Of a stretch of 64,000 bases of DNA, positions 33,851-44,896 are shown one piece after another (positions within the stretch are counted from its first letter, which is position 1; the number at the start of each line of letters is the position of its first letter). The position numbers were made by a program, and so were the translations under genes. This DNA comes from Cannabis sativa (lineage: Eukaryota; Streptophyta; Magnoliopsida; Rosales; Cannabaceae). Where the stretch lies: positions 23,077,280 to 23,141,279 of the forward strand of contig NC_083605.1 of assembly GCF_029168945.1 (NCBI RefSeq). Direction: 5' to 3'. The notes under the pieces are model-generated. The model worked only from the letters and a program-made list of their open reading frames with translations. It had not been told where the DNA came from and searched no databases.

Positions 33851-35926
33851 TTTTTTAGAAAATAATTTAAGGTATTATAGTAGTAGTACTAAGGTCGTAT
33901 AGTGGTATATATATATATAGGGTTGGGTTGGTCTCAATATTTGAAATGATATATTATATGAGAAACAATATTTAGTTACATAGAAGTGTGCATGTTAGTC
34001 TACACGTGAAGCAATATTCTCCTTAAATAAGTAAGTTTTATAAGTATATATGTTATGAAGACAATTCGAATTTTTAAATTTGAATATTGAGAACGTCTAA
34101 CACTAAGAAAATGGATTTAGTAGATATAGTGTAATTACAATACCTATTATTTTTATTAGTTTTCTTTTTGTTTTACCTTTTAACTTTTTTTTTTAATTTT
34201 TGAGAATTTTTTTTTAAATCTTTAAGTTTGTTATTTTTATACAGTGTTAATATAAATTTTAAATTTTATATAAATTTTTGTTACTGCTAAATTAATTAAT
34301 TATAGTATATGTTGGTTAATTTTATAAATTTACTAATTATTGGTAATTTAAGTTTATTTGGATTATTTTTCATGTTTGTGTATGTTATGTTATAGTATGA
34401 TACTTTTTGTTTTGTTTTATTTGTTTTACATAGTGACTATTTATGGAGGTTGTCAAGGTCACTTTTGGAGTTACTTACGTGAGATAATTTTTTTTTTATT
34501 TTTCTTTGCTTATTTTATGATTGTTTCCTGTAGTTACTTTACTTGATGTTACAAAATATTTTGTAAGAACTCATTATTTGTTTTGTTATTTTTGTAGGGA
34601 AAATTTTCAGTCATTCAAGCAGAGAACAAGTATTTTTGATGGAAGGGCTAAATTGGTCTCTCTTGTTTGTTGGAGCTTTCTATTCATTTCAAGAGTCTAT
34701 TTGTTTAGTTTTGATCTCAGCTTTTTCTAAGCGTTTCTCTTGGTGTAATGATTTGGACTTTTTCTTAGCTGATTTGGTTAGTTTACTTTCTAGTTTTCTT
34801 GAGGCATCCCTAGTTCATATCTCCGTTCATGAATTAGTTGTGCATGTACTTAGGGTGAATGGTGAATGAGCTTGAATTGATAGTTTTTTTTTTTTTTTTA
34901 TCATTTCCTATTAATGATGTGTTAAACTCTGATTATTATTAATAAGAGTTTAATTTAAAAAAAATGATAAATAAATATATAAATATCCATTATGCATTTG
35001 AATGGACATCCACATGTGGCATGTAGAGATAATAGCAAAAATTGTTGTGCATGAACATGTACCCGAGATAGGACTAGGAAGATATTCAAAATTTAAAGAT
35101 TCAAACCTTAACTAGGGTTAATTAATATTAACAATATGGTCAGTTGGTATAGTATTGTGGGTGTAGAGGTCTATAAATAGAGAGCCATACTCTTCATATT
35201 TCTTCATTAACCAAAATCAATCTCTCAGCAATCTCCCTTTTATCCTATATAGCCAAACCTATATATCACCGATTCAAGCTTTTATTTTTATGTGTCCACT
35301 TCGTACTTGGAGTCATAATCTTGATCAAAGCCTCATCATTGCCATTCATATCTTTGCCTTTCAATTTTTTATCACCACATATTGATAATTTTTCTAAAAC
35401 ACATTGTACGAACATTTTTCTTTTAGTCAAACTCTAATAATCTTGTATTTTATATCAAGGATTCAGAGTCTAAGAATCTAGTCCGAGCCAAGCTTGCTTA
35501 AATCTTGGTTATTGGAAGTTCGTCACATGTTTCGCTAATCTTAGTCGAAACTATAGTCATCTTTTTCTTTGGTGAGTTTTACGCAAGCTTGGATGCAAGA
35601 GTTCGTTGGATAGTGATTTAAGGTATTATTTTCGAAGAAAATATATGATAATCATGATACTAGAAAATAAATTTCATAGTAAGATCAATTTCAAGTTACT
35701 ATCATTGTTTAAAATGAGTATTTAATTTAAGATTTGAAATTAGGATTTACAAGTACCGAAAGAATTGGATCTACGCAAGTAAAAGGCAATCAAGCTATTT
35801 TTTCCACGAGGTAAGGAAATTAAGTAAAAACTTTTAAGTTTTCTGTATGAAATAATGTTCAAAAGGAGTAGGAATGAGGTATAAGACTTCAAACCTATTT
35901 TTGTTTGTTCATTATTATATTATATT

Positions 35927-36140
35927 GTTTGAATAATGGATGGAACAATGAGTTCGCATTATTTAAACAGTAGATATGTGTATGTGGTTTGAATAATGGA
36001 CGGTACAATGGGTTCACATTATTTAGACTATAGATATATATAAGTAGTTTGAATAATGGTCGGTACAACAGATTCACATTATTTAAACTAGTTGTGTTGT
36101 TTGAATAATGGACGGTACAATGGATTCACATTATTTAAAT
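35927..36140 (+). repeat. Tandem array of four hairpin-forming units
   Basis: Units start at 35927, 35987, 36047 and 36099 (periods 60, 60, 52). Each begins GTTTGAATAATG and has CATTATTTAAAC (or -AGAC, -AAAT) 18-19 nt later, so most units can fold with about 12 bp and one G-T pair around a loop containing GGWCGGTACAA. A fifth, isolated inverted pair lies at 36284-36295 / 36309-36320. Confidence 0.85.
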
Positions 36141-36280
36141 AATGATATGATTATGATACAGTTATGATATAATTATGATATGATTATGTCATGGTTATGA
36201 TATGATTATGATACAGTTATGATATGATTATGATATGATTATGTTGTGGTTATGATATGATTATAATATGATTATGAACT
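36141..36280 (+). repeat. GATTATGATAT-type minisatellite
   Basis: Short tandem repeat built from 10-11-nt variants of GATTATGATAT, with a higher-order period of roughly 55 nt (ATGATACAGTTATGATAT occurs twice). It separates the fourth hairpin unit from the fifth inverted pair. Confidence 0.75.
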
Positions 36281-36407
36281 GCTATTTAAATAATGTATGG
36301 TAGTTAGACATTATTTAAATTAGATATATTGTAGCTTATGTGACATGGTTTGACCAAAAAAATAGTGGTTAAATACTTAACTGTTGGGTCTATATGGTAG
36401 ATAGGGG

Positions 36408-38303
36408 TGTTGGAAGTTATTTTACCAGGATCTTAGATCTACTCACAAGTATGTTGATTTAACAACCTAAGTATGAACTTCTAAAACGATATGAAATTAA
36501 ACACATAAGAGTATCAGAAATCTTACAGTGATTGGGCAAATGAATATATATGTCTCCTCCCACTCAGATCTCTAACCCTTGATTCCTTTCTGTAGCAGAG
36601 TATAATCAAGATCTGAGCCCGAAAGTCCTTCTTTGTTGTCTCTGAATTCTACACAGCCTTCCTCACTATGATTGAGGTATTACTTGATGTGTGTGGGCAC
36701 TACTCTAGCACTCATATATTTCGAAACAGTGAAGGTATAGAGAGAGAGAGGGTGGCGGCTCAGAGAGAATTTTCTGAGAGAAAATTCTTTCAGAATAATG
36801 CTGAGAAAAGCTTTTTCAGAGATACAGAGATGTGTTGAAAATCTGAAGCCTTTTCCTTCTATTTATAGAAGACCACCAAGGGCTATGATTGACATTTTTG
36901 AACTGAGAAAATCAAGGGAAAAGGAAGGTAAAGGGGGCCGGCCTAGGCAATGTGGAACAAGGCTTGCCTCTTTTCCAACTTTCCTTTTTCCTACACTTGA
37001 TAGTTTCCCTTTTTGTGAAATATTGCCATTTCCATTGTTCAATTATATTAATGATAAATCTAATTACTTAATAATTAAAAATAATTATCAAATAATATAT
37101 TATCATTTATTTTATTAATAATGAAACTAATTAAAGTTTCCCAATTAATAAATATGCCCTTCAAAATCTCTATTTACTGTTTTGCCCTTAATGAGTGCCA
37201 AATTCTCAAACTGACAAGCTTATCTTGAGAATTCTTAATTGATTAATTAAAATCAATTAAATGAGTCCTACAAGTAATATCATCTCAACTAGTGAGGGGA
37301 CCATGGGTCTATATATCCAAGCTTCCAATAAGCAGATCTTGAATTTACCACTTAAATTCACTGACTTATTAATTCTTCGTTGAATCCACACATAGAACTC
37401 AGAATTGCACTCTCAGTATATAGAATGCTCTATATGTTCCACCATATAGACACATTATTAGTTATCCATTGTTATAATCCTAATGTGATCAATGATCCTC
37501 TATATGGATGATCTACACTGTAAAGGGACTTAGATTACCGTAACACCCTACAATGTATTTTATCCTTAAAACACTTAACCCTGTATAAATGATATTTCAA
37601 CTAAGTGAAATGAGTACTCAATCATTTATCTCGTTTGGTTAAGCTCGAAGGAGATCACCCTTTGCTTACTATTCGCCAGATAGAAGCTATAGATTCCATA
37701 TTTATGTTAGCGCTCCCACTCAATCGCACTACCGTGTTCCCAAAATGTATGTATTGCCCAGACTACAGTTTTAGGCTTAACTAACAAATCAAAGAACACG
37801 AATAATACTCTTGAAATTAAGCCTAACCATATCAGGATTTAGATCATGTGATCTAGGATCAACTTCTGATATTGAATTGAATAGATGTTTACGGTAAGTT
37901 TCAAAATCTAATTCAAAGTTCAATATCGGTCCATTCCAATGCATACTCCATGCATCCAACCTGAGCTTTACTTTAACCTATGTTCTGGAAAGAACATAAC
38001 ATTTCTCCAAATAAGTAAACTCTGTTGTAGATTGTCATATCAGTGAAACCCCAGTGTCTGATAAATCTAGGAATACTTTATTCACATAGTCATGTTTATT
38101 TTCCACTGTGTTGACAACACAATAAACATGTTCAAGTATGTGAAAGGGGTTTGGATGAATTTATAAACCAAATAGACAAGCAATTGATTAAGTGAACCAA
38201 AACATACACAAGTGAATGGAAAAATTACTTCTGTTACTTTATTGATATAGAATAATCTGGATTACATTGAAACAGAGTTTTATTTAGGGCATAAAACCCA
38301 ACA
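36408..38303 (-). repeat. LTR G1 (3' LTR of El-3)
   Basis: 1896 bp, TGTTGGAAGTTATTTTACC to AACCCAACA. TATA at 36860-36867 (minus). A 106-codon frame within it (36798-37118) is chance. Confidence 0.92.
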
Positions 38304-38315
38304 AACTCCCACTTG

Positions 38316-38698
38316 CACTAATATAAAACAAATCAGTACATTTCAATTAATCCTAAATTCTGACGGTGCTTTTCGAATGAAGTTACTGCCAAGACTTTGG
38401 TGAATAGATCAGCCAAGTTATCCTGCGTATCCACTTTCTCCACCGCACATCCCCTCTTGCCACATATTCTCCGATAATATGATACTTTCTTTCTATGTGC
38501 TTACTTCTCTGTGGCTCCGAGGTTCCTTATCGTTGGCTATAGCTCCGGTTGTTATCACAGAGCAGACTAGAGGCCTTTCCATTCCAGAACTACACCAAGA
38601 TCGGTGAAGAACTTCCTAAGCCGGTACAACCTCTTTAGCCGCTTCACCAAGCAGCTATGTATTCTGCCTCCATGGTAGAATCCGAAATCGCAGTTTGT
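38316..38698 (-). pseudogene. pol: El-3 RNase H, C-terminal remnant
   Basis: The minus strand carries STMEAEYIAA near 38675-38640 (the Copia RNase H motif with its catalytic Glu), followed by several small frame changes and the pol C-terminus up to the PPT. The frame breaks directly after EAEYIAAW. Most of the RNase H domain between the RT end and this motif is missing. Confidence 0.7.
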
Positions 38699-39544
38699 TT
38701 AGCACTTGCTTACGATTCCAACTGCATAGCAGATGTCAGGTCCAGTGCATAGCATAGCATACATCAGACTCCCAACTGCAGAAGCATAAGGAATTTTTGC
38801 CATGTCTTCTATCTCTTGAGGATCGCAGGACACCTGCTCCTTAGATAGACGGATACCATGTCTAGAGGGCATGTTTGCCCCTTTGGTATTGGTCATGGAA
38901 AATCTCTCAAGAACTTTGTCAATGTAAGCTGTTTGAGAGAGAGCAAGGGATCTGTTCTTTCGGTTTCTGACAATCTGAATACCAAGAACATAGGCTGCCT
39001 CACCCAAGTCTTTCATGTCGAATTGAGTGTCAAGCCATTCCTTGATGTGAGTCATTTTCTTGACATTGTTTCCAATGATCAAAATGTCATCAACATAAAG
39101 GACCAGGAATACTACTACTTGGTTTTCCTTGAGTTGGTAAACACAAGGTTCATCTTCATTCTGATGAAAGCCGTAGGTCTTGATGATCTCATCAAACCTT
39201 TTGTTCCATGAGCGAGAAGCTTGCTTAAGCCCATATATGGACCTATTTAATTTGCAAACTTTATTCTCCTGCCCAGGAAGAACATAACCTTCTGGTTGCT
39301 CCATATAGATGGTTTCTTCAAGAAGCCCATTAAGAAAGGTTGTCTTGACATCCATTTGCCATATTTCATAATCTAAAGCGGCAGCTATGGAGAGAAGAAT
39401 TCGGATGGATTTGAGCATGGCAACAGGACTAAAAGTTTCCTCATAGTCCACACCTTCTCTTTGGGTATAACCCTTGGCGACCAGTCTAGCTTTGAAAGTT
39501 TCGACTTCGCCTCCAAAGACTTCCTTTTCTTCTTGTAGACCCAT
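38699..39544 (-). pseudogene. pol: El-3 Copia reverse transcriptase (RVT_2)
   Basis: 281 codons open on minus. RT of the Copia type: FKARLVAKGYTQ at residues 17-28, YEETFSPVA (34-42), IWQMDVKTTFLNG with motif A Asp at 65, YGLKQASRSW (104-113), and LYVDDILIIG with catalytic Asp 152 and 153. The RT core looks intact. It ends VGSLMYAMLCTGPDICYAVGIVSKC and then passes straight to sequence near STMEAEYIAA, so an estimated 85-90 codons of RNase H are deleted compared with the family norm. The N-terminus is fused to a tandem duplication (39461-40486). Acts in cDNA synthesis within the virus-like particle. Confidence 0.88.
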
Positions 39545-40486
39545 TTACATCCAATTGGACGAAAATCTTCAGTGGTTCTACATATTCCCGGTACTTTGTT
39601 CTTCTTCATGGAATCCATTTCGAATCCATACTTGGGCCGACCATCGCTTCCGTTGCGGACTTGCCATTGCCTGTTTATAGGTCAATGGGTCGTCATCAAT
39701 ACCGTCACCAACGACCATATTGATTTCACCATCCAAGCCATAACGAGATGGTTTTGTAGAAACCCTCCCACTACGACGAGGAGCGGTGACTTTCTGAACA
39801 GGAGCTCTAGTAGTAGTTTTCTCAGTTGCTACAACTGAGGGAGTGGGATGTTCCTCTTCTTGAGTAGAAGAAGATGGTACATTTGAAGGAACAGTATCTG
39901 TGAGCATTTCCTCTAATACAATTTCACTTTTCGGTTTGTTGTCTTTCATATAGTTCTCTTCAAGGAAAGTAGCATTTGGGTATAACCCTTGGCGACCAGT
40001 CTAGCTTTGAAAGTTTCGACTTCGCCTCCAGCACCCCTTTTCTTCTTGTAGACCCATTTACATCCAATTGGACGAAAATCTTCAGGTGGTTCTACATATT
40101 CCCAGACTTTGTTCTTCTTCATGGAATCCATTTCTGAATCCATACCGCCGACCATCGCTTCCGTTGCGGACTTGCCATTGCCTGTTTATAGGTCAATGGG
40201 TCGTCATCAATACCGTCACCAACGACCATATTGATTTCACCATCCAAGCCATAACGAGATGGTTTTGTAGAAACCCTCCCACTACGACGAGGAGCGGTGA
40301 CTTTCTGAACAGGAGCTCTAGTAGTAGTTTTCTCGCCGTTGCTAACCGAGGGAGTGGGATGTTCCTCTTCTTGAGTAGAAGAAGATGGTACATTTGAAGG
40401 AACAGTATCTGTGAGCATTTCCTCTAATACAATTTCACTTTTCGGTTTGTTGTCTTTCATATAGTTCTCTTCAAGGAAAGTAGCAT
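39461..40486 (-). repeat. Tandem duplication within El-3 pol (515 + 511 bp)
   Basis: Unit 1 39461-39975, unit 2 39976-40486. Both start TTGGGTATAACCCTTGGCG and end GAAAGTAGCAT. Each encodes (minus) the acidic linker KPKSEIVLEEMLTDTVPS..., the RRSGRVSTKPSRYG stretch and the RT start (CKWVYKKK). Differences between units are few and cluster at short strings, several of them CAG/CTG in one unit and CG-containing in the other. Confidence 0.9.
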
Positions 40487-40565
40487 TTGTGGAGACAAAC
40501 ACTTTGTTATCCTTGTGACTATAGAATAGTCCACCCCTAGTCTCTTTAGAATTCCCGACAAACAT
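40119..40565 (-). pseudogene. pol: El-3 integrase C-terminal part and linker
   Basis: 148 codons on minus beginning MFVGNSKETRGGLFYS, DNKVFVSTNATFLEENY, then the variable acidic linker ending in RRSGRVSTKPSRYGL. This is the region between integrase and RT in plant Copia polyproteins. The sequence between the catalytic integrase (ending 40799) and 40565 is frame-shifted but recognisable. Confidence 0.75.
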
Positions 40566-40798
40566 GCAAACCTCAGTTCACGATTCCAGTTTGCTTTCTT
40601 TCTTTCTTAAGACGTGAGCAGGGCACCCCCAAATCCTATAATGGCACAAACTAGGTGTGCGACCATTTTATAGTTCGACGGGTGTCTTAGGGACTGCTTT
40701 AGATGGAACAACATTCAAAATGTCGTTTGCCATTTGAATAGCATATCCCCAGAAGGACGTAGACAGAGTTGAGTAACTCAGCATAGACCTAACCATTT

Positions 40799-41188
40799 CT
40801 AAGAGAGTGCGATTTCTTCTTTCTCGCAACTCCATTCCGCTCGTGGAGTGCTAGGGGCAGTATATTGGGATTCAATTCCAAGTTCAATTAAATGATCTTT
40901 GAACTGCATATCCATATATTCTCCACCCCTATCAGTTCGCAAGATCTTTAATGTTTTACCCAATTGGTTTTGAGCCAAAGCATGAAATTCCTGAAACTTG
41001 TCAAAAGTTTCAGATTTCTTTTGCATTAGGTAAAGAAAACTATATCTAGAGAAATCGTCAATGAAAGTGACGAAATACTCATAACCTCCTCTGGCTTTTA
41101 CATTCAGGGGTCCGCAAACATCTGAATGTACTAACCCTAGGGGTTCTTTGGCACGCTCTCCCTTTGCAGAGAAAGAACGTTTGGTCAT
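40799..41188 (-). pseudogene. pol: El-3 integrase catalytic core
   Basis: 129 codons on minus with the retroviral-type core: HSDVCGPL (first catalytic Asp at residue 23), FVTFIDDFSRYSFLYLM (39-55), LRTDRGGEY (second Asp at 86) and IESQYTAPSTP. The catalytic Glu should follow about 35 residues after the second Asp, but the frame shifts in a string rich in CGs (40821-40845). Inserts cDNA into the host genome. The break may be a sequencing artefact. Confidence 0.85.
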
Positions 41189-41189
41189 T

Positions 41190-41450
41190 TTACCTTCTGG
41201 GCAAGACTCGCAGACCGGGCAAAGCTTTTCCTAAGACGACATTTTTCAATGGACCGTCTTTGGTTAGCCTATTGAGTCTATCAAAGCCTATATGACCTAA
41301 ACGTAAATGCCATAGATAAGTTTGATCATCATTATCAATCTCTTTTCTCTTAAGGCTTCTAGGTCTAGCTACATTGAAAAGTTCGCATTTAGTGAGATTT
41401 GAGTATCGTGTCTTAAAACATAAAGCCCTCGTTCCATGTTTGCAACACAT
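41190..41450 (-). pseudogene. pol: El-3 pre-integrase zinc domain
   Basis: Minus frame with YLWHLRLGHIGFDRLNRL, the HHCC-type GAG_pre-integrase domain preceding integrase. The CxxC pair that completes the zinc site lies in a different frame just downstream: the reading shifts at about 41214-41220 (ACCGGGC on plus). Confidence 0.8.
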
Positions 41451-41719
41451 ATATGAAATCCATTACGAGAAATTGAACAATTTGAACTCGAAAAATTCAA
41501 TATATAAAATTGTGTCTGTAAACATGAAACACTAATCAAGTTTCTACTAAAATTAGGAATATATAAAACATTCTCTAAAAGTAAAAACTTCTTAGAATTA
41601 AACTTGATTCGGGCTATTCCTCTTGCTTTAACTGATACCAACTCGCCATTTCCAACTTTAAGCTTTAACTCATCCGGGTGAAGATTCTCCCAAGTTTCAA
41701 GCACCGTAATGAAGAACAT
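41369..41719 (-). pseudogene. pol: El-3 protease C-terminal part
   Basis: Minus frame from ETWENLHPDELKLKVGNG through RNLISVSCLQ... This follows the protease active site (next entry) in another frame; the shift is near 41701-41710 (GCACCGTAATG on plus). Typical spacing for a plant Copia polyprotein. Confidence 0.75.
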
Positions 41720-42006
41720 ACATGGTTAGTAGATCCAGAATCAACAATCCAGGAGGATTTGTCGTTCTCTAAAACACATGATTCAAATACAAAAGCATCA
41801 CCTTCGTTTGAATTGTCTAGAAGCCTGGGACATTGTTCTTCTTTATGTCCCTTTCCATTACAATTCGCACATAGAACATGATGTCTGACATTTGTACTTG
41901 AAGAAGCAGCTTTGTTGGAGCCCTCATGCTTAATCTTCTTCCTCTGATTAAAACTTGCAATGCTAGCAGGTCTCATTGCAATCGTATCCCGCTCATGGGC
42001 CCTCAA
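41665..42006 (-). pseudogene. gag-pol: El-3 nucleocapsid knuckle and protease active site
   Basis: 113 codons on minus: ERDTIAMRPASIASF, then a zinc knuckle CANCNGKGHKEEQC (CX2CX4HX4C), then SSWIVDSGSTNHVC with the aspartic protease active-site D-S-G. Gag and pol are therefore in one frame here, as usual for Copia. Upstream the Gag body is in another frame. Confidence 0.82.
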
Positions 42007-42352
42007 CTCGGTACTCGAGTTTGTCCATGTCGGAGGAGTTAGGATTGTTCAATAAGTAATATAGAACAAAACTGTTATACTCCTGAGGAAGACTATAAAG
42101 TATGAGTTTCACCCATTGTTCCTTTGATAAATCAATTCCTAGTAGATTTGCCTTTTGGAATTTCAGATTCATCAACAATAGGTGCGAGTTAATGCAACTA
42201 CCAGGATGCATTTTCACACTATTGAGTTCTTTTGCAAAGATACTAACTAGGAGTGGATCGGGATGAGGGTTATTCATATTGGCACTACAACATATCAATA
42301 AACAGAAGTAAGGTTTCGGTTCTATAAATTCATACACAGGTTCAGAAAACAA
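41993..42352 (-). pseudogene. gag: El-3 Gag body, N-terminus missing
   Basis: Minus frame with FAKELNSVKMHPGSCINSH, then KEQWVKLILYSLPQEYNSF, matching the central UBN2-like part of plant Copia Gag. The first 100 or so residues expected before this are absent: about 60 bp upstream the leader module already begins. A frame change near 42008-42020 separates it from the zinc knuckle. Confidence 0.75.
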
Positions 42353-42409
42353 ACAATCACTTATGTTATAAAAATACTAAATCTAACATAGTTTATTTTC
42401 CAAGGTTTC

Positions 42410-42780
42410 CAACGAACTGATACAGTGTCCCGTTTAGGCGAGAGTCAAAGCATCATCCATTGAATAGAGTTGTCAATTCATCTAAAATGTCAAACATTCT
42501 AGCAACCTTTTATTCGATCAAGATTGGAATTCAGCGTTGTCCCGTTTAGGCGAGAGTCAAGGCAATTCTATCTTATGAGCTTCTACCATTGTTTCGCATT
42601 CTTATAAGTCTTACATGGTTGCCACCATTAGGGTGGTCATGAACCATATAAATAAACCTATAAGAATACTTATCTTTCGAGATTAAACTGCGCTAACTTG
42701 CTAATGAACGTTCCTCCATTAGGGAGGATTACTCACTAAAACAATAGCTATGTAAAACCAACAATGGAGATCGAATTTCT
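42410..42780 (-). promoter_or_regulatory. Pre-gag RNA module of El-3
   Basis: Minus module with 20-nt motifs (reverse) at 42427-42446 and 42539-42558, and the stem-loop at 42598-42667: outer arms ATTCTTATAGGT/ACTTATAAGAAT, middle TATATGGTT/AACCATGTA, apical CCACC-CTAAT-GGTGG. The pairs differ from those of El-1 and E0 but pairing is kept. Confidence 0.6.
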
Positions 42781-43417
42781 CTTTGATTAAAGCTCATTAT
42801 TTAAACATGTATTTTGTCTAATCATTTATATTCCATATCTCAATAATGAAATATTACAAATTAAAGTAAAAACTTTAATCAAATTTCAAAAATGGAATAA
42901 TTTTGAAAAATATCTTATTTAAGTTGTTTAGAAAATCTAAATACCCAACTTAAAATATTCTTCAAACAATGACTTAATTAAATATTACCAATTAAGTAGT
43001 AACCACTTAATTTAGAAGATATTCCATTTTAAGTTCCCATATTTAGAAAATATCAACTTAAAAAATATCTAAGGAATCTTAATAACCAATTTCCAAAATT
43101 CTTCAACTTAATTTATAATAGGAAATTCAAAAATATTCAAATCTAAGTTGATTTGATAGATTTAACTAAATCTCAACTTAAATAGGAATATTTAATGAAA
43201 TTATAAAATTAAGATTCAGAAAGAATTTTTATGGTTATAATTCCATATTTAATTAAAACAAGAAAAATACATATAGCTTTCTAGAATATGACTATTCAAA
43301 CTATGTTTTTCTTAAATTAATTTCAAGGAACCATGAAATTAATTATGTTGCTAATCAATCTTTTATTAGGTCAAACTAATATAATTAACCTATCACAGTT
43401 ATCCAAATCGAGCAAAT

Positions 43418-43508
43418 GGGCCTTCACAATTGGGGTTGTTCATGTGAGGGGAGCCGGGTCCAATATGTCGCACCCACTTCTAAGGCTCCCAACTCTCACA
43501 CAAGGCCC
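43418..43508 (-). promoter_or_regulatory. Conserved leader RNA domain of El-3
   Basis: 91-nt homologue of 5072-5162. Closing stem perfect; the inner helix here is GGGAGCC/GGCTCCC, the longest of the set. Confidence 0.6.
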
Positions 43509-44504
43509 AAAAGAGAGGAATTTAACCTTACAATGAATAACTGTTATTAATTGAATAGGCTCACAACTAAATGAGCCTAAATAAAATCTATCAGTTATGA
43601 TATTTTATTTAGCAACAACCACCTATATGTATCTATAATAGAAATTAAACATATAGGCTCACACAGGCATACACATTTGGATGGATCCTATCATGTTGCT
43701 AAGTCATACACAGATGAAAGAAGTTTGTAAAAATTACCTGTTACAAATTATTTACTTGATCTATCGTCAATTGAACCTTTGGTTAAAACTAGATCAGCTG
43801 ATCTATCTTCAAGTTAACCAAGGCAATTTAGATCAAGCAATAATAGGTTTTAGAAAACTTACAAACAATCTAAAACACATACTCCTGCAACAAGGTTAGA
43901 TTTGGATAGTTGGATGTAGGATTTATTTAATTTTAATCATTTATTTCGAAAAATAAAATAAAATTAAACCTACTATTTTGAAAAATTAGGTTTTGGGTAA
44001 CCTAAATGTCATTTCAAAATAAATTGCTAACTTTCCTTTTAAATTTCATGTTATTTAATAAATTAAAAAATAAAATAGAAAATGGTAAATACATACCCTT
44101 TTCTTGTTTTACAATTTAATTTAATTGAAAAATAACAAAATTTAAAAAGTTAACAAAAATACCTTATTTCCTCTTTTAAAATTATCATGATTATTGTGAT
44201 CTTATTTTAATTAAGGTCAAGTTACCAAAAAAAATTAATATCTGACCTTAAAAAAAAATAAAATAATCAAATTTTAAAGGAAATAAGAAAAAAAATAAGC
44301 AAAACTTGATTTTTTCCTATTTTCAAAATCAAATTACACTAATATCTAAAATTAATTTTAAAAAATAAAATTAATTTATTTCTGATAATTAGATTTGAAA
44401 TTTGAAAAACAAAAATCAATATACAAAACTACAGAAAAAATCGGAATTTAATTCCATGAAATAGCATGAAAAATCGAAAAAATTAGAAAATTGGATGAAC
44501 TGTA

Positions 44505-44630
44505 CGGATGGCATGCTGTGCATAGCCATCCGCGCGCGGATCAGGGGTGTTTGGCCGAGAAATCACTTGCCAAGCAGGGAGGCTGCAAGCATCCCTTCCG
44601 CGCGCGTGATGAAGTTGCTCGTCACCCCGA
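44505..44630 (-). promoter_or_regulatory. CG-palindrome island in El-3 leader
   Basis: GC-rich patch 270-390 nt from the PBS. Palindromes ATCCGCGCGCGGAT (44528-44541) and CGCGCGCG (44599-44606). CTGTACGGA at its left edge (reverse TCCGTACAG) is shared with the short equivalent in El-1 (about 3920). Confidence 0.5.
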
Positions 44631-44877
44631 TTTTTCCAATTTTCAAAAATTCATAACTAATTCAAATTAAATCGAAATCGAGTTCTGTAAAAAAGTAAAT
44701 TGCTTAGAATTTTCTAAACTATCCAACAAAAATAATTACAGAATAAAAGCAGTAACCATTTTTCCAAGAATTCACAAACAACATTCAAACATCAATATGA
44801 CACTCAAAGCAACATGATACCATCCAAAAAACAAGCAAATCGTTTTAAGTCCAAATTTCTTGCAAGAAAATCAATTA

Positions 44878-44894
44878 CCATGGCTCTGGTGCCC
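44878..44894 (-). other. Primer binding site of El-3
   Basis: Plus-strand CCATGGCTCTGGTGCCC, i.e. GGGCACCAGAGCCATGG in sense, 2 nt from LTR G2. Confidence 0.72.
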
Positions 44895-44896
44895 GT

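Larger units (their letters stand above)
33851..36407. other. Unassigned AT-rich segment
   Basis: The only long stretch that I could not assign to a transposon. Short frames at 34358-34869 are T-rich and hydrophobic and look like chance. A TATAAATA at 35172-35179 followed by a C/T-rich segment resembles a plant promoter and 5' UTR, or the R/U5 part of an unrelated LTR, but no coding region follows. An 80-bp fold-back (TTTATCATTT 34897-34906 / AAATGATAAA 34962-34971, TTAAACTCT/AGAGTTTAA inside) could be a small MITE. The right end holds tandem repeats. Confidence 0.5.

Noticed and set aside
34358..34869. Three overlapping hydrophobic frames that look like membrane peptides
   Set aside because: T-rich DNA gives F/L/Y-rich frames by chance; no start context, no homology, no further exon.
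35927..36140. Regular repeats resembling a CRISPR array
   Set aside because: Eukaryotic DNA; units are whole tandem repeats without unique spacers and no cas genes.
36798..37118. 106-codon frame
   Set aside because: Lies across the TATA/R region of LTR G1; the equivalent in LTR G2 is broken by a one-base indel.
38858..39211. 117-codon plus-strand frame over the RT region
   Set aside because: Antisense shadow of the RT frame on minus.
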